Shown here in pieces: positions 53,158-62,062 of a DNA stretch of 64,000 bases (the first letter of the stretch is position 1; every line of letters starts with the position of its first letter). Below the pieces are notes generated by a model, which was not told the DNA's origin, did no database searches, and was given only the letters and a program-made list of their open reading frames with translations. Origin of the DNA: Geminicoccaceae bacterium. GTDB lineage: Bacteria; Pseudomonadota; Alphaproteobacteria; Geminicoccales; Geminicoccaceae. Made by a program: the position numbers and the translations under genes. The stretch lies in the NCBI GenBank assembly GCA_028285265.1, contig JANQPX010000020.1, forward strand, positions 1 to 64,000, given 5' to 3'.

Positions 53158-54480
53158 ATGAAGACAACGCTGACATGTGCCGCTGCATTGATGACGGCGG
53201 CTGCCGGCCTCTCCGTTGGCGAAGCCAAGGCGGATGATTTGACACTATGTTGGGCTGCTTGGGACCCGGCGAATGCTCTGATCGAGCTGTCGAAAGACTT
53301 TGAGGCAAAGAGTGGCCACAATATGAGCTTTGAGTTCGTTCCCTGGCCAAACTTTGCTGACCGCATGCTGAACGAGTTGAATTCGGGCGGTCAACTCTGC
53401 GATCTTATGATTGGCGACAGTCAATGGATCGGGCTTGGCGCCGAGGCGGGACACTATGTGAAACTCAATGATTTCTTCGACGCTGAAGGAATCACGATGG
53501 ACGACTTCATCCCTGCGACCGTTACTGGTTATGCCGAATGGCCGAAAGGAACACCAAATTATTGGGCGTTGCCAGCGTTCGGTGACGTCGTCGGCTGGAC
53601 CTATCGGAAGGACTGGTTTGAACGTCCGGAGTTGCAGGCTGAATTTAAGGAGACCTATGGCCGCGATCTCGGCGCTCCGAATAATCTCGATGAATTAAAA
53701 GACATCGCCGAATTTTTCCAAGGCCGCGACATCGACGGCACGACGGTCTACGGTGCGGCCATCTACACCGAGCGCGGTTCCGAAGGTATTACCATGGGCG
53801 TGACCAACGCGCTCTACAACTATGGTTTCTCCTATGGCACTGATGACGAGCCCTACAAACTTGATGGCGTGGTCAACTCTCCCGAAGCCGTTTCCGGGCT
53901 TGAGTTTTACAAGGCATTGTATGATTGCTGCACGCCACCTGGCTCATCAGACTGGTACATGTCTGAGAATATCGACGCCTATAAGTCTGGACAGGTCGCA
54001 CTGCAAATGAACTTTGCGTTCATCTGGCCCGGCGTTCATGCGGATCCGAATGTCGGCGGCGACAAGTCAGGTTACTTTCCAAATCCAGCCGGTCCAAGCG
54101 GACACTTTGCCCAACTTGGTGGGCAGGGAATCTCGGTTGTATCCTACTCGGACAGTCAAGAGGCGGCACTGGAATACATCAAATGGTTTGCACAGCCTGA
54201 GATCCAAAAGCAATGGTGGGAACTCGGTGGTTACTCAGCGCTTCGCGCTGTTGTCGAAGACCCTGGCTTTGCGACCAGCCAGCCCTATGCACAAACCTTT
54301 CTCGACTCCATGGCCATCGTAAAAGACTTCTGGGCTGAACCTGCCTATGCGTCCCTCTTACTCGCAATGCAAGATCGCGTGCACTCCTATGTGATTGCAG
54401 GTGAGGGCACAGCCCAAGAAGCTCTCGACGGCCTGGTCGAAGACTGGACCGAGGTCTTCGAGGACGAGGGCAAACTCTAA
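53158..54480 (+). CDS. Sugar/polyol-type ABC substrate-binding protein
   Basis: 440 aa from ATG 53158 with AGGAGG upstream; the earlier in-frame ATG at 53116 was rejected. Signal peptide TLTCAAALMTAAAGLSVGEAKA. The mature protein is a type-1 extracellular sugar-binding protein (DLMIGDSQWIGLGAEAGHYVKL, FGDVVGWTYRKDWF, AALEYIKWFAQPEIQKQWW). Given the linked two-ATPase transporter and dihydroxyacetone kinase, a C3 or other small polyol is the best guess. Confidence 0.87.
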   Translation: MKTTLTCAAALMTAAAGLSVGEAKADDLTLCWAAWDPANALIELSKDFEAKSGHNMSFEFVPWPNFADRMLNELNSGGQLCDLMIGDSQWIGLGAEAGHYVKLNDFFDAEGITMDDFIPATVTGYAEWPKGTPNYWALPAFGDVVGWTYRKDWFERPELQAEFKETYGRDLGAPNNLDELKDIAEFFQGRDIDGTTVYGAAIYTERGSEGITMGVTNALYNYGFSYGTDDEPYKLDGVVNSPEAVSGLEFYKALYDCCTPPGSSDWYMSENIDAYKSGQVALQMNFAFIWPGVHADPNVGGDKSGYFPNPAGPSGHFAQLGGQGISVVSYSDSQEAALEYIKWFAQPEIQKQWWELGGYSALRAVVEDPGFATSQPYAQTFLDSMAIVKDFWAEPAYASLLLAMQDRVHSYVIAGEGTAQEALDGLVEDWTEVFEDEGKL

Positions 54481-54502
54481 ATCGGCAATCGATCGGCTTC
54501 GT

Positions 54503-54538
54503 GCGCAGGGCTAACGGTTTTGCCTAACGGCCCTGCGC
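54503..54538 (+). other. Intercistronic hairpin after the binding-protein gene
   Basis: GCGCAGGGC and GCCCTGCGC form a perfect 9-bp stem with an 18-base loop, 22 bases after the binding-protein stop and before the first permease. No T run follows. Such stems often protect the binding-protein mRNA so that it is made in excess over the membrane genes. Confidence 0.55.
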
Positions 54539-54569
54539 GGCTGCCGCAGCTGCAAGGAAAGATCCTCTC

Positions 54570-55517
54570 ATGTCCGACACAGCCATGGAGCGTGTCGCCA
54601 GAGCGACGCCGCCATCGGTAGCGCGCCGGATCAAAGGGCTCTCTGATAGGTCTATCGCCTGGATCTTCGTTGCCCCAACGATTTTCTTGTTGTTGGCCGT
54701 TAACATCTTCCCGCTGATCTGGACGATCTGGCTAAGCTTCACGAACTTTCGAGCCAATCGCCCCAATGCTGAGGTCAAGTGGGTCGGGCTTCGCAATTAC
54801 GAACGCATCCTTACCGACAGCGATATCTGGCTGACGATGCAGGCCACGGCGCACTTCCTGGTCTGGACCATCGTCATCCAAGTTCTTGTTGGCTTCGCGC
54901 TCGCATGGCTCATTAACCAGAAATTCAAAGGAAATGATCTTTGGACGACAATCATCGTTCTTCCGATGATGCTGTCGCCAGCTGTGGTGGGAAATTTTTG
55001 GACGTTTCTGTACCAGCCGCAAATCGGTCTCTTCAATTACGTCATCGCCTTCGTCACTGGCGCTGATCCGACAAGCTTCACGATGATTGGCGACGTCTCT
55101 CTTGCGCCCTGGGCGATCGTGATCGTGGACAGCTGGATGTGGACCCCCTTTGTCATGCTTATCTGTCTGGCGGGACTCCGTTCGATCCCGGACTCGATTT
55201 ACGAAGCGGCTGAATGTGATCGAGCATCGAAATGGCGACAATTCTGGACGATCACGGTGCCGATGGTCCTGCCGTTTTTGATGCTGGCGGTTTTATTTCG
55301 CGGTATCGAAAACTTTAAGATGTTCGATCTGGTCGTGCAGCTCACTGGTGGTGGTCCGGGCTCCACGACCGAACTCACTTCAATCAACCTGAAGCGCGAA
55401 GCCTTTGAGAAGTGGCGTACAGGCTATGCGTCAGCCTACGCCATCATTCTCTTCGTTACGGTTTTCGGGCTCGCGTCTATCTACGTGAAGGCGCTGAACA
55501 GGGTGAAGGAAAGATGA
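54570..55517 (+). CDS. ABC transporter permease (MalF/UgpA type)
   Basis: 315 aa, six membrane segments with an EAA loop (SIPDSIYEAAECDRASKWRQFWTITVPMVLP) and the start IAWIFVAPTIFLLLAVNIFPL. Its stop overlaps the next permease gene (ATGA). Confidence 0.9.
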   Translation: MSDTAMERVARATPPSVARRIKGLSDRSIAWIFVAPTIFLLLAVNIFPLIWTIWLSFTNFRANRPNAEVKWVGLRNYERILTDSDIWLTMQATAHFLVWTIVIQVLVGFALAWLINQKFKGNDLWTTIIVLPMMLSPAVVGNFWTFLYQPQIGLFNYVIAFVTGADPTSFTMIGDVSLAPWAIVIVDSWMWTPFVMLICLAGLRSIPDSIYEAAECDRASKWRQFWTITVPMVLPFLMLAVLFRGIENFKMFDLVVQLTGGGPGSTTELTSINLKREAFEKWRTGYASAYAIILFVTVFGLASIYVKALNRVKER

Positions 55518-56452
55518 GCAGTTTTTCCGTCACTGAGCCATCGACCAAGCAGAAATGGATCGCCGGTGTCCTCGTTATTGGCTATGCGCTCATCACGCTC
55601 ATGCCGCTTTTGTGGATTCTCAGCACCGGCTTTAAATCATCGACGGACTCGATAGCCTATCCACCGAAGATCACTTTCGAACCGACGCTCGAAGGTTATG
55701 TCAACCTTTTCACGACGCAAACGCGCCAGTCACAGGACTATCTCGCTGCGAATCCGCCAGAGACCTGGTATGAAGAGATTGTCCATGCGAAGGGCATGGT
55801 GATCGCGGGGCCATCGCGTTTCGGCGAACGCTTTATGAACTCGGTCATTATTGGCTTTGGTTCGACTTTTCTTTCGGTTTTTCTCGGTACGCTCGCCGCC
55901 TATGCTTTTTCGCGTTACCGTATCCCGCTAAAGGACGATCTTCTGTTCTTTATTCTGTCGACCCGTATGATGCCGCCCATAGCGGTTGCTATTCCCATTT
56001 TCTTGATGTTCCGCACGCTGGGCTTGAGCGATACCCATGCTGGCATGATTCTCCTTTACACCGCCGTCAACCTGTCCCTTTCCGTGTGGCTTCTTAAGGG
56101 TTTTATCGACGAGATTCCACGTGAGTACGAAGAAGCCGCGCTCATCGATGGTTACACACGCATCCAGGCCTTCTACAAGGTGGTGCTGCCTCAAGCAGCA
56201 ACAGGCATTGCGGCGACAGCGATTTTCTGCCTGATCTTCGCTTGGAATGAGTATGCGTTTGCCGTCCTGCTGACTTCGGGTACGGCACAAACAGCGCCGC
56301 CCTTTATACCAACAATTATTGGGGTAGGTGGGCAAGACTGGCCTGCCGTGGCCGCCGGTGCGTCGCTCTTTCTGCTGCCCGTGATGGTGTTCACGATTCT
56401 CTTGAGGAAACATCTCCTCCGCGGCATCACCTTTGGAGCAGTGCGGAAATGA
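55514..56452 (+). CDS. ABC transporter permease (MalG/UgpE type)
   Basis: 312 aa from ATG 55514, overlapping the previous stop; the upstream codons belong to the first permease. It has six membrane segments, a long first periplasmic loop, and the EAA loop EIPREYEEAALIDGYTRIQAFYKVVLPQA. Its stop overlaps the following small gene by 4 bases. Confidence 0.9.
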   Translation: MSSFSVTEPSTKQKWIAGVLVIGYALITLMPLLWILSTGFKSSTDSIAYPPKITFEPTLEGYVNLFTTQTRQSQDYLAANPPETWYEEIVHAKGMVIAGPSRFGERFMNSVIIGFGSTFLSVFLGTLAAYAFSRYRIPLKDDLLFFILSTRMMPPIAVAIPIFLMFRTLGLSDTHAGMILLYTAVNLSLSVWLLKGFIDEIPREYEEAALIDGYTRIQAFYKVVLPQAATGIAATAIFCLIFAWNEYAFAVLLTSGTAQTAPPFIPTIIGVGGQDWPAVAAGASLFLLPVMVFTILLRKHLLRGITFGAVRK

Positions 56453-56637
56453 GCGCATTCATCGATGGTCTGCTTCGCTTTCGTCGCGGTCCCTGGGAAA
56501 TGGTGGCCTCTCTGCTTATCGCGCTTGGGGTGATTATGCTGATGCAACCCTATGTGCTTTGGGCCTTCACCTATTCCTTCATCGTGACGCTGATCGGTAC
56601 CTTGATGTTCATCGTCGTCAGCCATTTCCCGGAGTGA
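56449..56637 (+). CDS. 62-aa two-helix membrane protein within the importer operon
   Basis: ATGA overlap with the permease before it and three bases before the ATPase after it make this a real small gene. Two hydrophobic helices (MVASLLIALGVIMLMQPYVL; FSFIV-type YSFIVTLIGTLMFIVVSHF) fill the sequence. The glycerol importer operon glpSTPQUV of rhizobia also carries a small membrane gene (glpU) at a like place, so it may be an accessory subunit. I do not recognise a named family. Confidence 0.75.
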   Translation: MSAFIDGLLRFRRGPWEMVASLLIALGVIMLMQPYVLWAFTYSFIVTLIGTLMFIVVSHFPE

Positions 56638-56640
56638 TCG

Positions 56641-57738
56641 ATGGCGGAGATCAAGATCGCGAATCTTAAAAAAGAGTTTGGCAACTTCACCGCCGTGCAA
56701 TCCTCCTCGTTCACGATTGAGGACGGTGAGTTCTTCATGCTGCTCGGCCCCAGTGGCTGCGGCAAGACGACGACGCTCAGGATGATCGCAGGTCTTGAGC
56801 TGCCGACGTCGGGCGAGATCTTCATCGACGGTGAGGAAGTCGGGCAAAAGCCTGCGAGCGAGCGCGACATCGCCTTTGTCTTTCAAATGTTTGCGCTCTA
56901 TCCGCACATGAATGTCCGGCGCAATATCAGCTACCCACTGACTAGCCAGGGCATGAAGAGGGCTGAGGTCCAGGAAAAGGTCGCGGAAGTTTCGCGCATT
57001 CTTGGTATAGAGAACATTCTAGACCGTCCCATCAGCAGCTTATCTGGTGGCGACCGTCAGCGGGTGGCGCTCGGCCGCGCCATCGTTCGCCATCCCAAAT
57101 GCTTCTTGATGGATGAACCACTTGGAGCGCTCGATGCCGAGTTCCGAGAGCGCATGGCCGAAGAACTACGCAGTCTCCATGATCGGATGGGTGCAACGAC
57201 TGTCTATGTCACTCACGATCAACTCGAAGCAATGCAGATGGGCGATAAGATCGTGGTGATGAATCACGGTGTCATCGAACAGTTCGGTACGCCTCAAGAC
57301 ATCTATGACAAACCGGCCACGATGTTCGTTGCGGACTTTATTGGTTCCCCACCAATGAATTTCCTAACATTTGACGGCACCCTCGAGCAGACATCTCAAG
57401 AGATCCGTCTGGACGGCAAGAGTCTACCGATCCCAATCGCCCGCGAAGGCTTCAAGGGGGCCATGGTATATGGCGTAAGGCCAGAGCATGTTCAGCTGTC
57501 CGATCAAGCCGACTACAGAGGCGAAGTTGTCGCTGCAGAATATCTTGGCACAACGCAAATCGTGACTCTCACGACAGAACATGGGGATGTTAAAGCGCGC
57601 ATTCCTTCGGATCAGACAACCAGAGTAGGAGAGACTGTTGGCTTAAGCTTCAACGGCCGAACAGTGACCCTGTTCGATGCCAAGGCTGGGCGCGCCCTAC
57701 ATTCAGCGCTGAACGAGGGCATATTGGCTAATGGCTGA
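56641..57738 (+). CDS. ABC transporter ATP-binding protein 1 (UgpC/GlpS-like)
   Basis: 365 aa. Walker A LGPSGCGKTTTLRMI, VFQMFALYPHMNV, signature LSGGDRQRVALGRAI (Asp in place of Gln), Walker B FLMDEPLGALDAEFRE, and C-terminal TOBE domain (VYGVRPEHVQL). It overlaps the second ATPase gene by 8 bases, so the two are likely to form a heterodimer. Confidence 0.9.
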   Translation: MAEIKIANLKKEFGNFTAVQSSSFTIEDGEFFMLLGPSGCGKTTTLRMIAGLELPTSGEIFIDGEEVGQKPASERDIAFVFQMFALYPHMNVRRNISYPLTSQGMKRAEVQEKVAEVSRILGIENILDRPISSLSGGDRQRVALGRAIVRHPKCFLMDEPLGALDAEFRERMAEELRSLHDRMGATTVYVTHDQLEAMQMGDKIVVMNHGVIEQFGTPQDIYDKPATMFVADFIGSPPMNFLTFDGTLEQTSQEIRLDGKSLPIPIAREGFKGAMVYGVRPEHVQLSDQADYRGEVVAAEYLGTTQIVTLTTEHGDVKARIPSDQTTRVGETVGLSFNGRTVTLFDAKAGRALHSALNEGILANG

Positions 57739-58726
57739 GGTTTCCCTGACGAACATCACCAAGAGCTTTGGCACGACCCGAGCTGTTGAAGACCTGACAT
57801 TGACCATCGACGATGGAGCGTTTGTTGTCCTGCTCGGACCGACCGGCGCTGGCAAGACAACAACGCTGCGTCTTATCTCCGGGCTCGACCAACCAGACCT
57901 GGGCGATATTCTTATCGGCGGCCAATCGGTCATCAACGAGACGCCAGCCATGCGCAATGTCGCGATGGTTTTCCAACAGTACTCGCTCTATCCGCATATG
58001 ACAGTTCGCGACAATCTCGCCTTTCCGCTGCGCTCCCCAATGTTGAGGACACCAGAAGATGAGGTTGTCCGCAAAGTCGATGAGGTCGCTGAAGTCCTCC
58101 GCATTCGGCATAAGCTGAATGACAAGGCGACGACGCTGTCGGGCGGCGAAATGCAAAGGGTTTCGATCGGTCGAGCACTTGTGAGAAAGCCATCAATCTT
58201 CTTGATGGACGAACCGCTCAGCTCACTCGACGCCAAGCTCCGTGCTGATCTTCGGATCGAACTCAAGCGAATTCATGCCAGCCTTGGCGCAACGCTGCTC
58301 TATGTCACCCATGATCAGATTGAGGCGATGACTATGGCGACTAGCATCGGCGTCCTCGATCAAGGACGTCTGGTGCAATTCGGGACGCCGCGCGATGTCT
58401 ACGAGAATCCTGTCAGCCTCTATGTAGCAAGCAGGCTAGGGCAGCCGAGGATCAATACATTACCTGCAGATGTTTTCCCAGGCGCGCCAAAGGGCGCAAT
58501 GACCATTGGTCTGAGGCCCGAACATATCCAACAAAATGAGGGGAAGCCTTCCGAGGTGACTCGCGTCGAACATCTCGGCGATCAGACCAGGCTTCATCTG
58601 ACACTGGAGGGACACCCCATCGTCACCCTCACGGATGTTCACACCACGCTCAAACCCAACGATATCATCTCGATACAACCAAGAAACGCTCTCTATTTCG
58701 ACGCACAGGGCCATCGGATCGCTTGA
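57731..58726 (+). CDS. ABC transporter ATP-binding protein 2 (GlpT-like)
   Basis: 331 aa. Walker A LGPTGAGKTTTLRLI, VFQQYSLYPHMTV, signature LSGGEMQRVSIGRAL, Walker B FLMDEPLSSLDAKLRA and a shorter TOBE part. Two different ATPases per importer is unusual for CUT1 sugar systems but is the arrangement of the GlpSTPQV glycerol importer. Confidence 0.9.
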   Translation: MAEVSLTNITKSFGTTRAVEDLTLTIDDGAFVVLLGPTGAGKTTTLRLISGLDQPDLGDILIGGQSVINETPAMRNVAMVFQQYSLYPHMTVRDNLAFPLRSPMLRTPEDEVVRKVDEVAEVLRIRHKLNDKATTLSGGEMQRVSIGRALVRKPSIFLMDEPLSSLDAKLRADLRIELKRIHASLGATLLYVTHDQIEAMTMATSIGVLDQGRLVQFGTPRDVYENPVSLYVASRLGQPRINTLPADVFPGAPKGAMTIGLRPEHIQQNEGKPSEVTRVEHLGDQTRLHLTLEGHPIVTLTDVHTTLKPNDIISIQPRNALYFDAQGHRIA

Positions 58727-58738
58727 GGAGGACGAACA

Positions 58739-60364
58739 ATGAAGCAATTCATAAACGCTAAAGAATCACTTGTAACCGAGGCGATTGATGGCACGTTGCG
58801 AACCGCCGGCGGACGGCTTGCGAGGCTTGATGGCTATCCGCATATCAAGGTCGTTGTCCGCACGGACTGGGACAAATCCAAAGTGGCTCTCGTTTCAGGT
58901 GGTGGCTCGGGACACGAACCAAGCCACGCCGGCTTTGTCGGTCAAGGCATGTTGACGGCAGCAGTTTGTGGTGACGTCTTTGCATCACCGTCAGTTGACG
59001 CGGTGCTTGCCGGTATTCTCGCCGTGACTGGTAAGGCTGGCTGCCTCCTCATCGTTAAGAACTATACGGGTGATCGTCTGAACTTTGGCCTAGCCGCTGA
59101 ACGCGCTCGTGCGCAGGGCCTGAAAGTCAACATGGTGATCGTTGATGACGACGTTGCACTCCCAGATCTTCCCCAGGCAAGAGGTGTCGCTGGCACGTTG
59201 TTCGTTCATAAGATCACAGGTGCCCTCGCCGAACAGGGCGCTAATCTCGAAAAGGTAACGGATGCAGCCAATCGCGTAATTGAGGGAGTTGTTTCCATTG
59301 GCATGTCGCTCGACACGTGCACCATTCCAGGTTCGCACAAGGAAGACAGAATCGGACCAGGGAAGGCCGAGCTCGGTCTCGGCATTCATGGCGAAGCTGG
59401 CATTGAACAGGTCGATTTTTCCAATGCACGGGATGCCATGGAGATGGTCGTTGAACGGCTAGCGCCAGCGATTGGTCCGGGGCCACATGTGGCGCTCTTG
59501 AACAATCTTGGCGGAGCCACACCGCTGGAGATGGCGGTCCTAGCTGAGGAACTGACAAGGTCCCGCCTGGGTGAGCAAGTTCGGTGGCTAATTGGACCTG
59601 CACCTATGATGACATCGCTTGATATGCAAGGTTTTTCGGTATCGTTGCTGCCAGCAACCAAGGCCGACGAGACGGCCTTGGCCGCTCCAGTGGCCCCTTG
59701 GGCTTGGCCCGGCTGTGTTGCTGTCGGCGATGTTGCCGTGGTCGCGTTGCCTGATGGATTGACGCCGATCAAGCCCACGCCATCTCAAAATGACGAGGTG
59801 CGGGCCTTTATCGAGCATTGCTGCAGCATCATGATCGAGGCCGAATCCGATCTGAATGCATTGGATGCGAAATCGGGAGACGGCGACACAGGCAGTACAT
59901 TAGCGACGGCGGCGAGAGCGCTAACAGGAGCACTTGATCGCCTACCTCTTGCCGACCAAACACAGCTTCATCGCGCGATTGGGCTTGAACTCAGTCAGAC
60001 CATGGGGGGGTCGTCCGGCGTCCTCCTCGCTATTTTCTTTGCCGCGGTCGGTGATGCGTCTGCAAGTGGCAAAGACATCGTCGATGCCCTCAAGGCCGGG
60101 CTCACACGCGTCCAGCAGGTTGGTGGAGCACGTGCAGGCGATCGCACCATGATCGATGCACTGGAACCGGCGCTCGACGCCTTGCCGCGAGGGGTTGGTG
60201 AAGCGGCTTGCGCGGCGCGAGGTGGCGCCGATGCAACCGCCAAGATTACAAGGGCGCGCGCGGGGCGGGCGAGTTATCTTTCAGAAGATAGTCTCGCAGG
60301 CCACAATGATCCCGGTGCTGAAGCCGTCGCTCGACTATTCGAAAGCCTAGCTGAGAGGAGCTAG
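58739..60364 (+). CDS. ATP-dependent dihydroxyacetone kinase, fused DhaK-DhaL
   Basis: 541 aa with GAGGAGG before the ATG. The DhaK half shows LVSGGGSGHEPSHAGFVG and the substrate-binding His in LGLGIHGEAG (H217). The DhaL half shows the ATP/Mg motif LNALDAKSGDGDTGSTLA. It phosphorylates dihydroxyacetone (or a related ketose/triose) with ATP. It closes the LacI-ABC operon 12 bases behind ATPase 2. No glycerol dehydrogenase or other oxidoreductase is in the operon, so dihydroxyacetone itself may be imported. Confidence 0.9.
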   Translation: MKQFINAKESLVTEAIDGTLRTAGGRLARLDGYPHIKVVVRTDWDKSKVALVSGGGSGHEPSHAGFVGQGMLTAAVCGDVFASPSVDAVLAGILAVTGKAGCLLIVKNYTGDRLNFGLAAERARAQGLKVNMVIVDDDVALPDLPQARGVAGTLFVHKITGALAEQGANLEKVTDAANRVIEGVVSIGMSLDTCTIPGSHKEDRIGPGKAELGLGIHGEAGIEQVDFSNARDAMEMVVERLAPAIGPGPHVALLNNLGGATPLEMAVLAEELTRSRLGEQVRWLIGPAPMMTSLDMQGFSVSLLPATKADETALAAPVAPWAWPGCVAVGDVAVVALPDGLTPIKPTPSQNDEVRAFIEHCCSIMIEAESDLNALDAKSGDGDTGSTLATAARALTGALDRLPLADQTQLHRAIGLELSQTMGGSSGVLLAIFFAAVGDASASGKDIVDALKAGLTRVQQVGGARAGDRTMIDALEPALDALPRGVGEAACAARGGADATAKITRARAGRASYLSEDSLAGHNDPGAEAVARLFESLAERS

Positions 60365-60466
60365 CCAGCGGCCTCGGATTTCATGCCCCCTACTTTCGTA
60401 GTGGTCCATAAGTTCATCTTCCCACCAAGAGAAAGATGAGATCTGGATCGGTGCAGGGCGTTGTCG

Positions 60467-61480
60467 ATGCGCGCGCAAGGGGTGGGTATCAAAATTTCGG
60501 TCGAAGGTTTGGATAGAGATCAGTCAGAAGGCAAGTCACGCACTGGATTCTTCGAGCGTGATGAACGCTATTGGTATGGCGAAGGCTGGCGCAATCTGAG
60601 GCGTAATCTCGTGCGTTTGTGCCTTCAGGAAAGCGGCGACCTCCTGAATGTGCTCTGTACGGAAAGCGCGGCGTCGACGGATGTTGACCAGGCCGTCCAC
60701 GTCTTCGTCGATCGGATTCTTGTTGCAATCAGCGAGCACACGCGCCGAACGCCGCATGCTGACATCTGGCGTCATAGCCTTCGCCTTCTCGCCATGCCGG
60801 ACGCGCTAAGCTCTGGGCTGCGACGGCAAAAAGAGCATTTCACTTCTGCGAATCGCGACCATGATCCTGTAGCGATGCTCGGCGCTGCGTTGAAAGCCCA
60901 TTTTGAGACCATGAGGCGTGACCTTCAGACCGAGCACAGTCCCCATCGATTGAAGGTCTGGGAACAGATCGATCGGGTCAGCCGGGACATCCGCGGGCTC
61001 AATGATGATCCCTCAGTCATAAGAACGACTGAGCATCTGGAAGCGGTACTGTCGGCCCTCAAGGAACGCTACCCAAGTAGCCGCAATCTGCCGCGTTCGA
61101 TCGGAACTCTCGAAGGGTACTTTTTCGAGTTCAGTAGCTACCACCAGCCAGAACCATTAAACAGTGAGCTCAGCCTTGACCTGATGAATGATGAGGCGCA
61201 GACGACCTTCGATGATCTCGACTTGCTCGAGGACGTCACAGGCTTCAAGCCTGACCCAATTGGTTGTTTCGAAGCGCTCCGCAAAGATCACGCTGAGGCA
61301 TTCGCCGTCGCGCATCGATTGGCAGGAGATCTCCTGCCGGAGATGACCACGACCTTTACCAGTGCTCGTGCCTATTATCTCAGCCATGGCATAAGCAAAC
61401 GCCGATTCTATCGCTTATTGAGAGAGGCTACGAATCTCTTGATTACATGTTTGCAAAACAAGATTCAGAGAGTGTCATGA
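60467..61480 (+). CDS. Unknown protein with C-terminal sigma-like helix-turn-helix (module gene 1)
   Basis: 337 aa from ATG 60467 (a TTG at 60461 is also open; GTG 60482 is another option). Mostly helical and soluble. The last about 50 residues (FAVAHRLAGDLLPEM...ARAYYLSHGISKRRFYRLLREATNLL) look like a sigma-region-4-type HTH, suggesting a regulator. The N-terminal part (FFERDERYWYGEGWRNLRRNLVRLCL) matches nothing I know. Its stop overlaps the start of the next gene. Confidence 0.7.
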   Translation: MRAQGVGIKISVEGLDRDQSEGKSRTGFFERDERYWYGEGWRNLRRNLVRLCLQESGDLLNVLCTESAASTDVDQAVHVFVDRILVAISEHTRRTPHADIWRHSLRLLAMPDALSSGLRRQKEHFTSANRDHDPVAMLGAALKAHFETMRRDLQTEHSPHRLKVWEQIDRVSRDIRGLNDDPSVIRTTEHLEAVLSALKERYPSSRNLPRSIGTLEGYFFEFSSYHQPEPLNSELSLDLMNDEAQTTFDDLDLLEDVTGFKPDPIGCFEALRKDHAEAFAVAHRLAGDLLPEMTTTFTSARAYYLSHGISKRRFYRLLREATNLLITCLQNKIQRVS

Positions 61481-62028
61481 TGAGGTCCCCCGCAGATGCC
61501 CTATTGCTTGACCTGTTGAATGGGCAAGTGGACTCCGGCGAAGGGTTGAGTCTGAGCGAGGCACGAATTGAACAAGCGCTCACAATCGGTCCTCGATTTT
61601 CTGACAGAGAGAGCCACCTGCTCTGGCGTGCGCCGCTTGCCCGTGCTAGCTTGCGCCGCGTTCGTGATAGGCTCTGTCAAGACGTTGTCAAACATTGGCA
61701 GTTGGCAGGAATTGAGCCTGTAGCTGAGTTCAAGGCAGCTGCCGACGATATTGATGAGGTCATTAAAGTAAGAGGGAATGGCTTTTCACTAACAATATTT
61801 CCAGATACCGATCCCACCATGCCTTGGATCCTGTCGCTTCAAATCGATAGCGAGCTGCAAAGCGACATGCCGACAGGACTGCGGTTTCAGCTTTTGGACA
61901 GCGGTGGAATGGTTTGGCTCAAGGGACGCCCTAATAGCCGAGGAGAAATTAATGAAGGTTGGTTTGATACAACCACGTCGCCACGAGCGCGGCTTCTCGC
62001 TCACCATCTGCGACTAACTCCAATCTAA
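61477..62028 (+). CDS. Unknown soluble protein, helical N-part and beta-rich C-part (module gene 2)
   Basis: 183 aa from ATG 61477, overlapping the previous stop (ATGA); the longer frame to 61447 runs inside gene 1. Residues about 20-90 are helical and charged; residues about 100-170 alternate hydrophobic and polar residues (FSLTIFPDTDPTMPWILSLQI, FQLLDSGGMVWLKGRPNSRGE) as in a beta-sandwich. No membrane segment or signal. Family unknown. Confidence 0.72.
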   Translation: MMRSPADALLLDLLNGQVDSGEGLSLSEARIEQALTIGPRFSDRESHLLWRAPLARASLRRVRDRLCQDVVKHWQLAGIEPVAEFKAAADDIDEVIKVRGNGFSLTIFPDTDPTMPWILSLQIDSELQSDMPTGLRFQLLDSGGMVWLKGRPNSRGEINEGWFDTTTSPRARLLAHHLRLTPI

Positions 62029-62062
62029 TTCACAAACATGTATAGGCCATCCACACAGCCCC

